A stretch of 64,000 bases of DNA from Micromonospora saelicesensis (GCF_900091575.1 NZ_FMCR01000005.1:496001-560000); one strand, 5' to 3'; positions 43,950-52,829 are shown, counted from the first letter of the stretch. Notes: generated by a model from the letters alone, not told the origin. Made by a program: numbers and translations.

Positions 43950-44528
43950 GTGAGCCTGAAGGAGTAGGCGGCGGGAACTGGAGTCTCGTACGTGACCGCA
44001 CGTAGACGCTACGAATCTGGGACGCTGCCTGTTCCCACCTACTGACTTGGGCGTCTGAGCATGGTGGGTGAGCCGTTGATCGGCTTGGCTTCGGGCAAGG
44101 GCCAGGTTGGGGTGTATGCCTGCGTGTCGTCGGCCGACCAGGAGACGGACCTCGACCGGCAGGTTGCCCGGGTCATGGTCTGGGTCACCGGGCAGAAACC
44201 TCCCGTAGACCGGGTGGTGACCGAGGTCGGCTCGGCGTTCAATGGTCACCGTAAGGGTTCTTCGCTCTGTTGCGCGGCCCGGCTTGTGTCCACGATTGTG
44301 GTCGAGCATCGTGATCGGTTCGCCCGGTTCGGTGCTGAGTACGTAGGGGTATTGTCCGCGCAGGGTCGCCGGCGGTTGGTGGTTGACCCGGTCGAGGTTG
44401 GCGGCAACCTAGTGCGTGATGTGACGGGGATCCTGACGTCGTTGCGGGCCCATCTGTGCGGACGGCGCGCTGGCGTGAGCCGTGTCCGCCGTGTGATCGA
44501 GGCTCTCATAAGGGACAGTCCGGCGTGA
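43950..44528 (+). pseudogene. IS607-type serine recombinase, inactivated
   Basis: In one continuous frame from GTG 43950 the sequence reads SLKE-stop-AAGTGVSYVTARRRYESGTLPVPTY-stop-LGRLSMVGEPL and then the catalytic domain. TAG at 43965 and TGA at 44043 interrupt what is otherwise the MerR-like helix-turn-helix of IS607 transposases. The catalytic domain starts at 44061 frame GVYACVSSADQ, where the family's Arg in YARVSS is Cys. Around 44254-44286 the residues RKGSSLCCAARLVST replace an expected RKFFALLRGPAVST, as if two bases were gained and then one more, restoring the frame. The catalytic Ser is present, but the protein is very probably non-functional. Confidence 0.8.
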
Positions 44529-45904
44529 AGACGGTTCAGGCGTATCGGTTCGCTCTCGACCTGACTCCGACGCAGGAACGCACGCTGTTAGCGCACGCGG
44601 GGGCCGCCCGAGTCGCACACAACTGGGCGCTGGCCCGGGTGAAAGCGGTGATGGACCAGCGGGCCGCCGAACGTTCCTACGGCATAGCAGAGGACCTGCT
44701 TACCCCAGCCATGCCGTGGTCACTGTCGGCGTTGCGTAAGACGTGGAACACGGCCAAGCACGAGGTTGCGCCGTGGTGGCGTGAGTGTTCCAAAGAGGCG
44801 TTCAACAGCGGCCTCGATGCCCTGGCCCGAGCTTTGAAGAACTGGGCCGATTCCCGATCGGGCAAACGCGCCGGCCGTGCGGTCGGGTTCCCCCGGTTCA
44901 AGTCGCGCCGCCGCACCACCCCATCGGTGCGGTTCACCACCGGCGCCATCCGGGTCGAACCCGACCGTACACACGTCGTGTTGCCGAGGTTGGGTCGGAT
45001 GAAGCTGCACGAGTCGGCGCGGAAACTCGCCCGCCGCCTCGACGCGGGCACGGCGCGGATCATGTCCGCCACGGTGCGCCGCGATGGCGGCCGGTGGCAG
45101 GTGTCATTCACCGTCGAAGTGGAACGCGCGCAACGGGCACCGGCGCGCCCAGGCGCGGTGGTCGGCGTGGACGTGGGTGTGAAACACCTCGCGGTGTTGT
45201 CGACGGGTGAGTTCGTACCCAACCCACGCCACCTCAACAACGCGCAACGCACGCTACGTGTTCTCGGACGGAGCCTGTCGCGCAAGGTCGGCCCCGACCG
45301 GCTGTCCGGGCAGCGGCCGTCCAGGCGGTGGCAGCTTGCTCAAGCCCGGCTCGGGCGGGCACATGCGCGGGTGGCGAACCTGCGCCGCGACAGTCTGCAC
45401 AAGCTAACCACCGGCCTCGCCCGCGAGTACGGCACAGTCGTAATAGAAGACCTGCACGTGGCCGGGATGCTGCGTAACCGGCGGTTGGCTCGGCACATCT
45501 CCGACGCCGGGTTCGCCGAACTGCGCCGCCAACTGGCGTATAAGACCATATGGAACGGCGGTCGGTTGGCCATAGCTGACCGCTGGTATCCCTCTAGTAA
45601 GACCTGCTCGGGTTGCGGCGTGGCGAAAACCAAACTCGTCCTGTCCGAGCGGACCTACACCTGCACCTCCTGCGGCCTCATCCTGGACCGGGATCTGAAC
45701 GCCGCACGTAACCTGGCCGCTCTCGCGGCCCACTGCGATACCGCCGGGAGTGGCCCGGTGGCTGGACGTGGAGCCGACCATAAGACCCGCCTCGGCGGGC
45801 CGGTGGCTGTGAAACGTCAACCCGGCACCGCACCCGCGGAAAAGACCGGGACCGTCCCACCGCAAGGCGAGACTGCTGATCGTGTGCCTGCTAGAGCACA
45901 CTGA
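44525..45904 (+). CDS. tnpB: TnpB, RNA-guided nuclease of the IS607 element
   Basis: A 459-residue TnpB with the full nuclease set. RuvC-I is GVDVGVKHLAVLS with Asp216, RuvC-II VVIEDLHVAGM with Glu308, and RuvC-III DRDLNAARNL with Asp390. A zinc-binding pair CSGC (361-364) and CTSC (380-383) sits between RuvC-II and III. The N-terminal domain begins VQAYRFALDLTPTQERTL. The GTG start overlaps the recombinase stop. TnpB uses an RNA from the element's right end to cleave DNA next to a target-adjacent motif (family knowledge). It is intact while its transposase partner is broken. The C-terminal ~65 residues are low-complexity and coincide with the presumed guide-RNA region. Confidence 0.93.
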   Translation: MKTVQAYRFALDLTPTQERTLLAHAGAARVAHNWALARVKAVMDQRAAERSYGIAEDLLTPAMPWSLSALRKTWNTAKHEVAPWWRECSKEAFNSGLDALARALKNWADSRSGKRAGRAVGFPRFKSRRRTTPSVRFTTGAIRVEPDRTHVVLPRLGRMKLHESARKLARRLDAGTARIMSATVRRDGGRWQVSFTVEVERAQRAPARPGAVVGVDVGVKHLAVLSTGEFVPNPRHLNNAQRTLRVLGRSLSRKVGPDRLSGQRPSRRWQLAQARLGRAHARVANLRRDSLHKLTTGLAREYGTVVIEDLHVAGMLRNRRLARHISDAGFAELRRQLAYKTIWNGGRLAIADRWYPSSKTCSGCGVAKTKLVLSERTYTCTSCGLILDRDLNAARNLAALAAHCDTAGSGPVAGRGADHKTRLGGPVAVKRQPGTAPAEKTGTVPPQGETADRVPARAH

Positions 45905-45912
45905 GAAGTAAC
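45760..45912 (+). ncRNA. Putative omega-RNA scaffold at the TnpB 3' end
   Basis: In TnpB elements the guide-RNA scaffold spans the 3' end of tnpB and the right end, and the guide is the flanking DNA. Here a small hairpin (GTGTGC at 45882-45887 with GCACAC at 45896-45901) straddles the tnpB stop region, and the element boundary follows near 45912. The extent given is a guess from family layout; no RNA evidence is available. Confidence 0.4.
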
Positions 45913-46680
45913 GGGAGTACCGGGCTCTCTTCGACGACGAGCTGGCCCGCCGTGGTGAGGGCGACATTGCAGGCCGCGCCGTCCGGCTGCGCGGTGGTGC
46001 CCGGCGTCGGTGGCTACGGCAGCAGGCAGGCCCGCCGGTGGGCGGAGCAGGCCGCCGAGGCCGGCGCGCACGGCGTGCTCGCGCGGCCACCCGACGGGCC
46101 CGCCGCCCGCGCCGCCGACGTGGTCGCCCACTACCGGGAGGTGGCGGCGGTCGGCCTGCCGGTGGTCGCCCACAACGACCCGTACGACTCCCGGTTGGAC
46201 CTCACGCCGGACCTGCTGGCGACCGTCGCCGAGATCGACGGGATCGTCGCGGTCAAGGAGGTCACCGGCGACGTACGCAGGTTGCACCGCCTGCGCGACC
46301 TCTGCCCGCACGTCGACGTGCTGGTCGGCGCGGACGACGTGGTGCTCGAACTGGTGCTGTGCGGCGCCACCGGATGGGTCGCCACCCTGCCCAACGCGCT
46401 GCCCCGCCAGGCCGTGCGCCTGTACGAGCTGTGCGTCGCCCGCGACCTGGGCCGGGCGCTGCCGCTCTACGCCGAGCTGCACCCGATCCTCGGCTGGGCC
46501 TCCCGGCCGGAAGCCGTGCAGGCCGTCAAGCTCGCCATGGAGTGCGCCGGACGGTTCGGTGGGCGGTGCCGCCCGCCGCGCGGACCCCTGTCCGGGACTG
46601 CCGCCGACCTGGTGCGCCGGGACGTGCTGCGGGCCCTCGGGGCAACGGCCGATCCGGCTTCCGGGGCCGGCCCTGGCTGA
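45913..46680 (+). pseudogene. DapA-family aldolase, 5' part lost at the IS607 insertion
   Basis: From 45913 one frame reads GEYRALFDDELAR, matching the DapA-family GEYQTLTDAERA region. After a one-base shift near 45950, VVRATLQAAPSGCAVVPGVGGYGS continues to the stop at 46680. Later motifs include DNDPY-like NDPYDSRLDLTPDLL, the Schiff-base Lys region VAVKEVTGD and LVGADDVVLELVLCGATGW. The N-terminal ~60 residues, including the GTNGE-type carboxylate loop, are missing. The family covers dihydrodipicolinate synthase, N-acetylneuraminate lyase and related enzymes. The lost 5' end is not seen to the left of the element, so more than simple insertion has happened. Confidence 0.72.
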
Positions 46681-46858
46681 TCCGCCGGTGGGCGCCGGTC
46701 ATTCAGGTGTCGGAAGTCGCCGGCCCACCTGCCGACATCTGCACAGTGACCGGCACCGGCCCGTACTCCTAGATTCGCTGCGCGGTCTGCTGACAGATGT
46801 TCCGCGGCACACCCACCGGGACGCCAGCGCCGCGTTCCCTCCGACGAGAGGTGGTTCC

Positions 46859-48904
46859 GTGCACCGTGCTTCCCCCCACCGCACCCGGCTGAGGCGGGCC
46901 GTGCTGGCCGCAGCCGTGGTGACCACGCTCGTGGCGACCGGTGCGGCGCAGGCCGCCGCGGCCCCGGCCAACCCGGCCGGCGGCACCGCGCCGTTCCAGG
47001 TCCTCGATCCGCAGGCCTGGCAGAACCCGGACACGATGACCTGGAACGACTACAAGGCCGTGCCCGGCAAGAACTGGGCCGACCCGAGCGTGTCCGGCTC
47101 GGTCCGCAACTTCAAGATCGCCCTGGTGGCGCTCGACTATCCTGACGAGACGTTCGCGGTCTCCCAGCGGGCCCGCTCGACGGTCTTCGGCAACCCCCAG
47201 TCCGTCGCGACCAACATTCCCCGGGCGGACGTGCCGAAGTTCTACCAGGACTTCCTGAACACGCCGAACACCCTCAACAAGGGTCACACCCTGCACGAGT
47301 ACTGGATGCAGGACTCCAACGGCCGCTACGGCGTCGACCTCACCGGGTTCGGTCCGTACCAGATGCCGGCCAAGTCCTACCAGTACGGGCTGGACAACGG
47401 GTTCAACCCGGGCGCCTGCCCGAGCGGGGACGTGTGCGGCAAGAACATCCGCACCGACGGCCTGGGCGCCTGGCGGGCCGCCGTCGGCGAGGAGGTCGCC
47501 AACCAGTACGAGCTGGTGTTCATCCTCAGCGCCGGCCAGGACGAGTCGTCGACCTGGCAGGAGTTCGGGCAGATGATCTTCCAGAACAAGGAGGACGTGC
47601 CGGACGCCTGGGGCCCGCCGGACCCCAGCCTGCCGAACTGGGCGAAGACCCGCTACGTGGACTGGACCTCGTGGAAGGCGGCGGCGACACTGTGGCCGAA
47701 CGCCGGCGGCGGTTCCTCGACGCAGGGGGAGAGCTCCGGCATGGGCGTCTACGCCCACGAGTTGACCCATCTGCTGGGCATCGGCGACAACTACAACAAC
47801 CCGTACGGCGAGCCGCTGCGCAGGGCGTACACCGGGATCTGGAGCATGATGTCGCGCGGGTCGTTCAACGGCCCGGGTGGTCCGCACACCCGCTGGCAGA
47901 TCCCGCCGACCAACGGCGGCTCGATGGGCTCGCTGCACACCGTGCGGGACAAGCTCAAGATCGGCCTGCTCGGTGAGGAGCACGTGCTGCGGCTGTCGCG
48001 GGAGTCGCTGGCCTCCTCGGGCCTGGTGGTCGCGCAGGTCACGGCGCGGGCGGTCGACGCCGGCCAGAAGGGCCTGAGCGGCGTCAACATCGCGCTGAAC
48101 AAGGACCTGTCGCCGACGTGTGGTGTCACCACCGACCCGTTGTGCGACGGTGGCAACTTCAACAACTACACGGTCGAGGTCGTCGACCGGATGGGCGCGG
48201 ACTCCTTCACCCCGGACAGCGGCGTGCTGGTCAGCAAGACGAAGAACGCCGACAGCGCGCCGTTCCAGTGGGTGGTGGACGCCAACCCGCAGGACATCGA
48301 CATGATCGACTTCTACCGCCCGGACGGCACCCCGCAGAAGATCACCATGGGTGACTACCGGCAGCTCTCCGACGCGCTGTTCCACGCCGGCGCGGACACC
48401 GGCAGCCAGTACGAGTACGTCGACGAGGCCAACCGGCTGCACTTCTACATCATCGACCTCAAGCGGGACTCGGCCGGCTCGCTCTCCTACACCGTGGCGG
48501 TGCGTTCGCTGGACGGCGCCGGCGGGCCGAGCACGCACGGCGTGCTGCTGGGCAAGGGCGAGGTGAACGGCGGCGGCAAGCCGACCAACCGCGGGGTGAC
48601 CTGCTCGTTCGAGCTGACCAACACCGGTTCCTACTCGGCCGGCGGGCAGCAGCACCCGGAGGACGTCAGCGCGTACCTGAAGTCGGACGTCTACCGCCTG
48701 TCGGCGGAGGTGGCCGGCAAGGGATGGCGGACCTGGCTGCCCAACCAGCTCGCCACCGCGCAGTTCGGCAAGGCCACCACGGTCAAGGTGTCGGTGGGTG
48801 CCACCGCCGCCGCCGCGAACACCGGTTTCGTGAAGCTCACCGCGACCTCGGAGAGCGACCCGACGAAGACGGTGACCAAGCAGTGCCGGGTCGAGAAGTC
48901 CTGA
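46859..48904 (+). CDS. Secreted M6-family metalloprotease (immune inhibitor A-like)
   Basis: A 681-residue secreted protease. GTG 46859 has GAGAGG upstream. A signal peptide covers residues 1-~39 (RAVLAAAVVTTLVATGAAQA). The zinc motif HELTHLLGIGDNYNN places ligands at His300 and His304 with catalytic Glu301, and GIWSMMSRG supplies the Met-turn, as in M6 peptidases such as InhA. A C-terminal beta-rich region (CSFELTNTGSYSAGG onwards) resembles an immunoglobulin-like accessory domain. It starts 178 bp beyond the DapA remnant and has its own terminator. Its role is probably extracellular protein degradation. Confidence 0.92.
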   Translation: MHRASPHRTRLRRAVLAAAVVTTLVATGAAQAAAAPANPAGGTAPFQVLDPQAWQNPDTMTWNDYKAVPGKNWADPSVSGSVRNFKIALVALDYPDETFAVSQRARSTVFGNPQSVATNIPRADVPKFYQDFLNTPNTLNKGHTLHEYWMQDSNGRYGVDLTGFGPYQMPAKSYQYGLDNGFNPGACPSGDVCGKNIRTDGLGAWRAAVGEEVANQYELVFILSAGQDESSTWQEFGQMIFQNKEDVPDAWGPPDPSLPNWAKTRYVDWTSWKAAATLWPNAGGGSSTQGESSGMGVYAHELTHLLGIGDNYNNPYGEPLRRAYTGIWSMMSRGSFNGPGGPHTRWQIPPTNGGSMGSLHTVRDKLKIGLLGEEHVLRLSRESLASSGLVVAQVTARAVDAGQKGLSGVNIALNKDLSPTCGVTTDPLCDGGNFNNYTVEVVDRMGADSFTPDSGVLVSKTKNADSAPFQWVVDANPQDIDMIDFYRPDGTPQKITMGDYRQLSDALFHAGADTGSQYEYVDEANRLHFYIIDLKRDSAGSLSYTVAVRSLDGAGGPSTHGVLLGKGEVNGGGKPTNRGVTCSFELTNTGSYSAGGQQHPEDVSAYLKSDVYRLSAEVAGKGWRTWLPNQLATAQFGKATTVKVSVGATAAAANTGFVKLTATSESDPTKTVTKQCRVEKS

Positions 48905-48928
48905 CCGACGCCCGAGGTTGACCCCGTT

Positions 48929-48970
48929 CCTGCCGGGTCCGCGGCGGAAGGCCGCCACGGACCCGGCAGG
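48929..48970 (+). terminator. Hairpin after the M6 protease gene
   Basis: A perfect 13-bp inverted repeat (48929-48941 CCTGCCGGGTCCG and 48958-48970) with a 16-base loop, 24 bases past the protease stop and just before the lipoprotein ribosome-binding site. Confidence 0.65.
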
Positions 48971-48989
48971 CGGACGGAAGGAGGATGAC

Positions 48990-49424
48990 GTGCGGCGAAG
49001 CATCACGACTCTGCTGCCCCTGCTGCTGGCCGGAGCGACCGGCTGTGGCACCGTCGGCGCCGCCCAGGAGGCGGTCGATCCGACGACCGTCCGGGTCCTG
49101 GTTCGCGACATCAACATCCGGGCCGCGGGCGTGGACTGCGCCGGCACCGGTCCGTACCAGCACTTCCACAACCGGGCGCCGTTCCGCGTGCTGGACCCGG
49201 ACGGAGCGGCGCTGGCCAGCGGGCAGCTGCCGGCGGGGACCGCGGTGGCTGCCTTCGCCGAGGATCTGGGGGTCGAGCGCCTGCCCACCTACTGCGAGTT
49301 CGCCGTCGGAGTGCGCGTGCCGCAACGGGCCTCCTATCGGCTGGAGGTGGACGGCCGCCCGGCGCTCGACCTGACGCCGGACAGCAGCGAAGGCCCGGCG
49401 CTGGTGGCGGTGGTCCCGTCATGA
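48990..49424 (+). CDS. Small lipoprotein of unknown function
   Basis: A 144-residue lipoprotein at GTG 48990 preceded by GGAAGGAGG. The N-terminus RRSITTLLPLLLAGATGCG ends in a lipobox, so Cys is the likely lipidation site. The mature part is beta-rich with two further Cys residues (VDCAGTG and PTYCEFAV) that could form a disulphide. No known domain is recognised. The stop overlaps the start of the thioredoxin-like lipoprotein gene as ATGA. The shared expression and the paired Cys residues suggest that the second protein may act on the first (inference). Confidence 0.78.
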   Translation: MRRSITTLLPLLLAGATGCGTVGAAQEAVDPTTVRVLVRDINIRAAGVDCAGTGPYQHFHNRAPFRVLDPDGAALASGQLPAGTAVAAFAEDLGVERLPTYCEFAVGVRVPQRASYRLEVDGRPALDLTPDSSEGPALVAVVPS

Positions 49425-49999
49425 GGCGGGCACTCCTGCCGTTGTTGCTGGCGGCGGCGCTGCTGGGCGGATGCAGCACGCCCGAGCCCGAGCCCGCGCC
49501 GGCGCCCGCCGGAGGGGCGGCGGCGCTGCCCGGGCCGGTCCCCGCCGACCTGGCGCTGCGCCCGGCGCCCGGCAGCGCCCCGGCCGCCCCGGCGTTCACC
49601 GGCGCGCTGACCGACGGCACACCGTTCGCCGCCGCCGAGCTGTGGGCGCAGCGTCCCGTCGTGCTGACCTTCTTCAGCTCCTGGTGCACCACCTGCGCCA
49701 GCAGCCAGGCCGCGCTCAGTGAGCTTGCGCGCAGCTATCGGGACCGGGTGGTCTTCGTCGGCGTGGCCGGCGCGGACCAGGCCGACGAGGTCCAGGACTA
49801 CCTCCGCGCTCACCGGGTGGAGTACCCGGTCGTCCTGGACGACCAGCAGACGATCTGGCGTTCGTACGCGGTGCGGGAGCCGCCGGCCGTCGTGCTGGTG
49901 GCCAAGGGTGGCGCCCTGCTCCGCGGCTGGCCGGGTGGGCTGGACGCCCCGACACTCGACCAGCGGCTGCGGGAGCTGGTGCTGGCCGACAAGCCGTAG
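49421..49999 (+). CDS. Thioredoxin-like (TlpA/ResA-type) lipoprotein
   Basis: A 192-residue protein. The signal sequence ends in the lipobox LLGGCST, followed by a Pro/Ala-rich spacer (PEPEPAPAPAGG). The thioredoxin fold carries the redox motif CTTC in FFSSWCTTCASSQ and the cis-Pro region EPPAVVLVA. Central VVFVGVAGADQADEVQDYL and YPVVLDDQQTIWRSYAV match TlpA/ResA-type proteins. It probably handles disulphides on the outer face of the membrane. The gene overlaps the small lipoprotein gene by four bases, so the two are translationally coupled. Confidence 0.88.
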   Translation: MRRALLPLLLAAALLGGCSTPEPEPAPAPAGGAAALPGPVPADLALRPAPGSAPAAPAFTGALTDGTPFAAAELWAQRPVVLTFFSSWCTTCASSQAALSELARSYRDRVVFVGVAGADQADEVQDYLRAHRVEYPVVLDDQQTIWRSYAVREPPAVVLVAKGGALLRGWPGGLDAPTLDQRLRELVLADKP

Positions 50000-50128
50000 T
50001 CCCGTCGCACAGGCACCTCTGGTGCGGCCCGCGTCGAACCACAACCGGTGAAGTTCCTACACGTGCAGGTGGTGGCACTGGCCACCGGCTCGTAGCGTAC
50101 GCAGCCTCGGACACATCAAGGAGACTGC

Positions 50129-52024
50129 ATGCCTACAGTGGGAACGCGCTGGCGCACAGGCGTGGCCGTACTGTCCGCGACTGTGCTCGCCGCCCTCGGC
50201 GCGGCGCCGCAGGCGCTGGCTGCGGACGGCCCGCCGTCGATCGTCGTCCAGGACGGCGTCACCCAGCCGGTGTTCGGCTACGCCGACGCCATCAGGGAAC
50301 GACTGTTCATCGACTCCACCTTCGACAGCGACAACGACGGTCTGCGCGACATCATCGCGTTCGACCTGATGCGGCCGGCGGCCACCGCGCAGGGGCTCAA
50401 GGCCCCCGTGGTGATGGACGCCAGCCCCTACTATTCGACGGTCTGCCGAGGCAACGAGTCCGAATGCAAGGCGGACCTCGACGGCGACGGGCTGCTCGAC
50501 AAGTGGCCGCTGTTCTACGACAACTACTTCGTGCCGCGCGGCTACGCGGTCATCCTGCTGGACATGGTCGGCACCAACAACTCCACCGGCTGTCCGACCA
50601 CAAACGCCAACCAGGACAACCTGAGCGCCAAGCAGGCCATCAACTGGCTCAACGGCCGGGCAACGGCCCGCAACGCCGCCGGTGAGGTCGTCAAGGCGGA
50701 CTGGCACAACGGCAAGACGGGGATGATCGGCAAGTCGTACGACGGCTCGCTGGCCATGGCCACGGCGGTGACCGGCGTGAAGGGCCTGACCACTGTCGTG
50801 CCCATCAGCGGACCGACCGAGTACTACGACTACGTGCGCAGCAACGGCGTGGTCACCCGTGGCAACAGCTACGTGTCGTCGCTGGCCAACACCGTCACCA
50901 ACCCCGAGCGCCGGGAGTACTGCAAGCCGGTGCGCGACGCGATAGGCGCCGCCGACGGCGACGAGCACGGCGACTACACGGCCTTCTGGAACGAGCGCAG
51001 CTACGTCAAGAAGGTCCCCAACGTCACCGCCAGCGTGCTGCTCTACCACGGCCTCAACGACGACAACGTCCGACCGGACCACTTCAGCAAGTTCTGGTAC
51101 GCCCTGGCGGAGAACAACGTGCCGCGCAAGCTGTGGCTGTCGCAGGAGGGTCACGTCGACCCGTTCGACTCGCGCCGCGCGGTGTGGGTGTCGACGCTGC
51201 ACCGGTGGTTCGACTTCTGGCTGCAGAACGTCGCCAACGGCATCATGGACGAGCCGCGGGTCGACCTGGAGCGGTCCGCCGACGTGTGGGAGACCCACGC
51301 CGACTGGCCGATCCCCGGCAAGGCGGACACCGAGGTGTTCCTGCAGCCCGGCACCACCGGCGCGGGCGGTCTCGGGCTGGTGCCCACCGCGAAGCCGGCG
51401 ACCGGCGCGTTCCAGGACAGCCGCACGCAGAGCCAGAACACCATGATCCTCAACCCGGACGTGGTGCAGCCCAACCGGCTGGCCTTCCTCTCCGCGCCGC
51501 TCTCCGCGCCGCTGCACATCTCCGGCACACCCACAGTGCAACTACGGGCCTCCGCCGACCAGACCGACACCAACCTCGGGGCGATCCTGGTCGACTACGG
51601 CACCGACGAGCGGGTGGCGCACCGGGCCTCCGGCGAGGGGATCATCACCCTGACCACTGAGGACTGCTGGGGCCAGAGCAGCCCGACGGACGACGGCTGC
51701 TACAAGCAGACCACGAAGCGGGCGGCCACGGCCGACTACGAGCTGGTCACCAAGGGCATCATGGACGCCCAGAACCGGCAGTCGATCCGTGTTGCCGTGC
51801 CGCTGGTGCAGGGGGAGTCGTACAACTTCAGCTTCCCGCTGCTGCCGGAGGACTATGTCTTCAAGCCCGGCCACCGGATCGGCGTGATCATCGTGGCCAG
51901 CTACCCGCAGTACTCCAGCCAGGCGGACACCACCGCCGCGAATCTGCAGGTCGCGCTGAAGAGCAGCAACATCGTCCTACCCGTGGTCGGCGGTACCGCC
52001 GCCGCGCACGCCGCAGGCCTCTGA
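50129..52024 (+). CDS. Secreted X-Pro dipeptidyl-peptidase-like S15 hydrolase
   Basis: A 631-residue secreted enzyme with AAGGAG upstream of the ATG at 50129. The signal peptide covers residues 1-~31. The S15/CocE alpha/beta-hydrolase domain has the nucleophile Ser203 in GKSYDGSLA, and late Asp and His residues appear as YHGLNDDNVRPDHF and QEGHVDPFD. The C-terminal jelly-roll (PX-PepC type) region spans ~residues 420-610 (LSAPLHISGTPTVQLRASAD). Family members cleave X-Pro dipeptides or hydrolyse esters and acyl groups; substrate specificity is unknown. It follows the lipoprotein pair by 129 bp and has its own strong terminator. Confidence 0.9.
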   Translation: MPTVGTRWRTGVAVLSATVLAALGAAPQALAADGPPSIVVQDGVTQPVFGYADAIRERLFIDSTFDSDNDGLRDIIAFDLMRPAATAQGLKAPVVMDASPYYSTVCRGNESECKADLDGDGLLDKWPLFYDNYFVPRGYAVILLDMVGTNNSTGCPTTNANQDNLSAKQAINWLNGRATARNAAGEVVKADWHNGKTGMIGKSYDGSLAMATAVTGVKGLTTVVPISGPTEYYDYVRSNGVVTRGNSYVSSLANTVTNPERREYCKPVRDAIGAADGDEHGDYTAFWNERSYVKKVPNVTASVLLYHGLNDDNVRPDHFSKFWYALAENNVPRKLWLSQEGHVDPFDSRRAVWVSTLHRWFDFWLQNVANGIMDEPRVDLERSADVWETHADWPIPGKADTEVFLQPGTTGAGGLGLVPTAKPATGAFQDSRTQSQNTMILNPDVVQPNRLAFLSAPLSAPLHISGTPTVQLRASADQTDTNLGAILVDYGTDERVAHRASGEGIITLTTEDCWGQSSPTDDGCYKQTTKRAATADYELVTKGIMDAQNRQSIRVAVPLVQGESYNFSFPLLPEDYVFKPGHRIGVIIVASYPQYSSQADTTAANLQVALKSSNIVLPVVGGTAAAHAAGL

Positions 52025-52062
52025 CCGGCTGACCGGCGGGCCGCCACGCGCGGCTCGTCACC

Positions 52063-52117
52063 GGGACGGCCCGGCGATCAACCCTCCGCGGAGGGCCGAC
52101 GATCGCCGGGCCGTCCC
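52063..52117 (+). terminator. Large nested hairpin after the S15 peptidase gene
   Basis: Outer arms 52063-52079 (GGGACGGCCCGGCGATC) and 52101-52117 pair perfectly over 17 bp. The 21-base loop contains a second small hairpin (CCCTCC/GGAGGG). It lies 39 bases after the stop. Confidence 0.78.
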
Positions 52118-52204
52118 GCTGCCGACACCCGACGAACTTCGCCGGGGATGCCGCTCGGGCCTCGCGCGGCGATGGTCAGCGGTTCGACACGTCCATCCAC
52201 ACGG

Positions 52205-52624
52205 TCAGTGGAGCTCGAGGATGATGCCGTCCTCGGATTCGCTGCCGCCCGGGCCGTGGTCGCGGATGATCTCGACGATCATGTCGAACAGCGTCTGACC
52301 TCGGCCACGCTGCGCGTTGCTGATCCTGACCTCGATGCTCGCACGATTCGACGGGTGGCAGGTGAGGAGGATCTGCTCCAGCCAGCGGACCGTCGCGTCA
52401 TGACCGAGCGTCTCCCGGGACATGCCGGAGTTGACCCACCTGAGTACCCAACTGGTCTCCGGGGTGCCGAAGCCGCCGCGCAGGATGTCGTTGAAGGCGT
52501 CGAGGCTTCCGTTCCAGGCGCCGGGATACAGCAGCCGCGAGAACTCGCGTACGAAGCCAGCGAAGTCGCCGAACGAGGTGCCGTCGATGACCAGGACGGG
52601 ACGGGCATCGCTCTGGTTGGTCAC
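52205..52624 (-). CDS. Barstar-family protein
   Basis: About 139 residues from GTG 52624; ATGs at 52648 and 52654 are also in frame. The sequence has the barstar shape: VLVIDGTSFGDFAGFVREFSRLL, then YPGAWNGSLDAFNDILRGGFG, as in barnase inhibitors, where a short helix-loop precedes a Trp and an aspartate. The C-terminal ~70 residues are an extension (DATVRWLEQILLTCHP onwards) that is longer than classic barstar. No barnase-like ribonuclease gene is in the window. It could be an orphan immunity protein or a general RNase-inhibitor-like regulator. Confidence 0.78.
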   Translation of the reverse strand: MTNQSDARPVLVIDGTSFGDFAGFVREFSRLLYPGAWNGSLDAFNDILRGGFGTPETSWVLRWVNSGMSRETLGHDATVRWLEQILLTCHPSNRASIEVRISNAQRGRGQTLFDMIVEIIRDHGPGGSESEDGIILELH

Positions 52625-52829
52625 GGTGCAAGTATGGGCGCGATCCATGGGCATCCGGATTTGCCGCCCGTGGTGCGCGGCGCCGCTCGCTGGGAAACCC
52701 CGTACGCTGGCGTGGTGATCGTGGCCGCGCTGATGCCCGGCCCCAGCGGCCCTTGCGGATCTACCTTGAGCGCTGGCCCATTACCGCGCCGGCAGCGACG
52801 GAAACCGCCACCGCCGGCGCGGCGCGGCG

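Larger units (their letters stand above)
43914..45912 (+). mobile_element. IS607-type insertion element with dead recombinase and intact TnpB
   Basis: The element carries an IS607-type serine recombinase pseudogene followed by tnpB, overlapping as GTGA. The right boundary is inferred near 45912, where DapA-family coding sequence resumes at a GG dinucleotide (GGGAGTACC); IS607 elements insert at GG. The left boundary is uncertain, between the IS5 remnant end (43913) and the recombinase start (43950). No terminal inverted repeats are expected for this family. Confidence 0.72.

Noticed and set aside
44061..44528. The 155-codon frame as a functional short recombinase
   Set aside because: It lacks the DNA-binding domain, which is visible upstream in the same frame behind two stop codons, and has a mutated catalytic-site Arg.
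46769..49288. 839-codon minus-strand frame
   Set aside because: Antisense shadow of the M6 protease and lipoprotein genes; the plus strand has a signal peptide, HExxH and lipobox.
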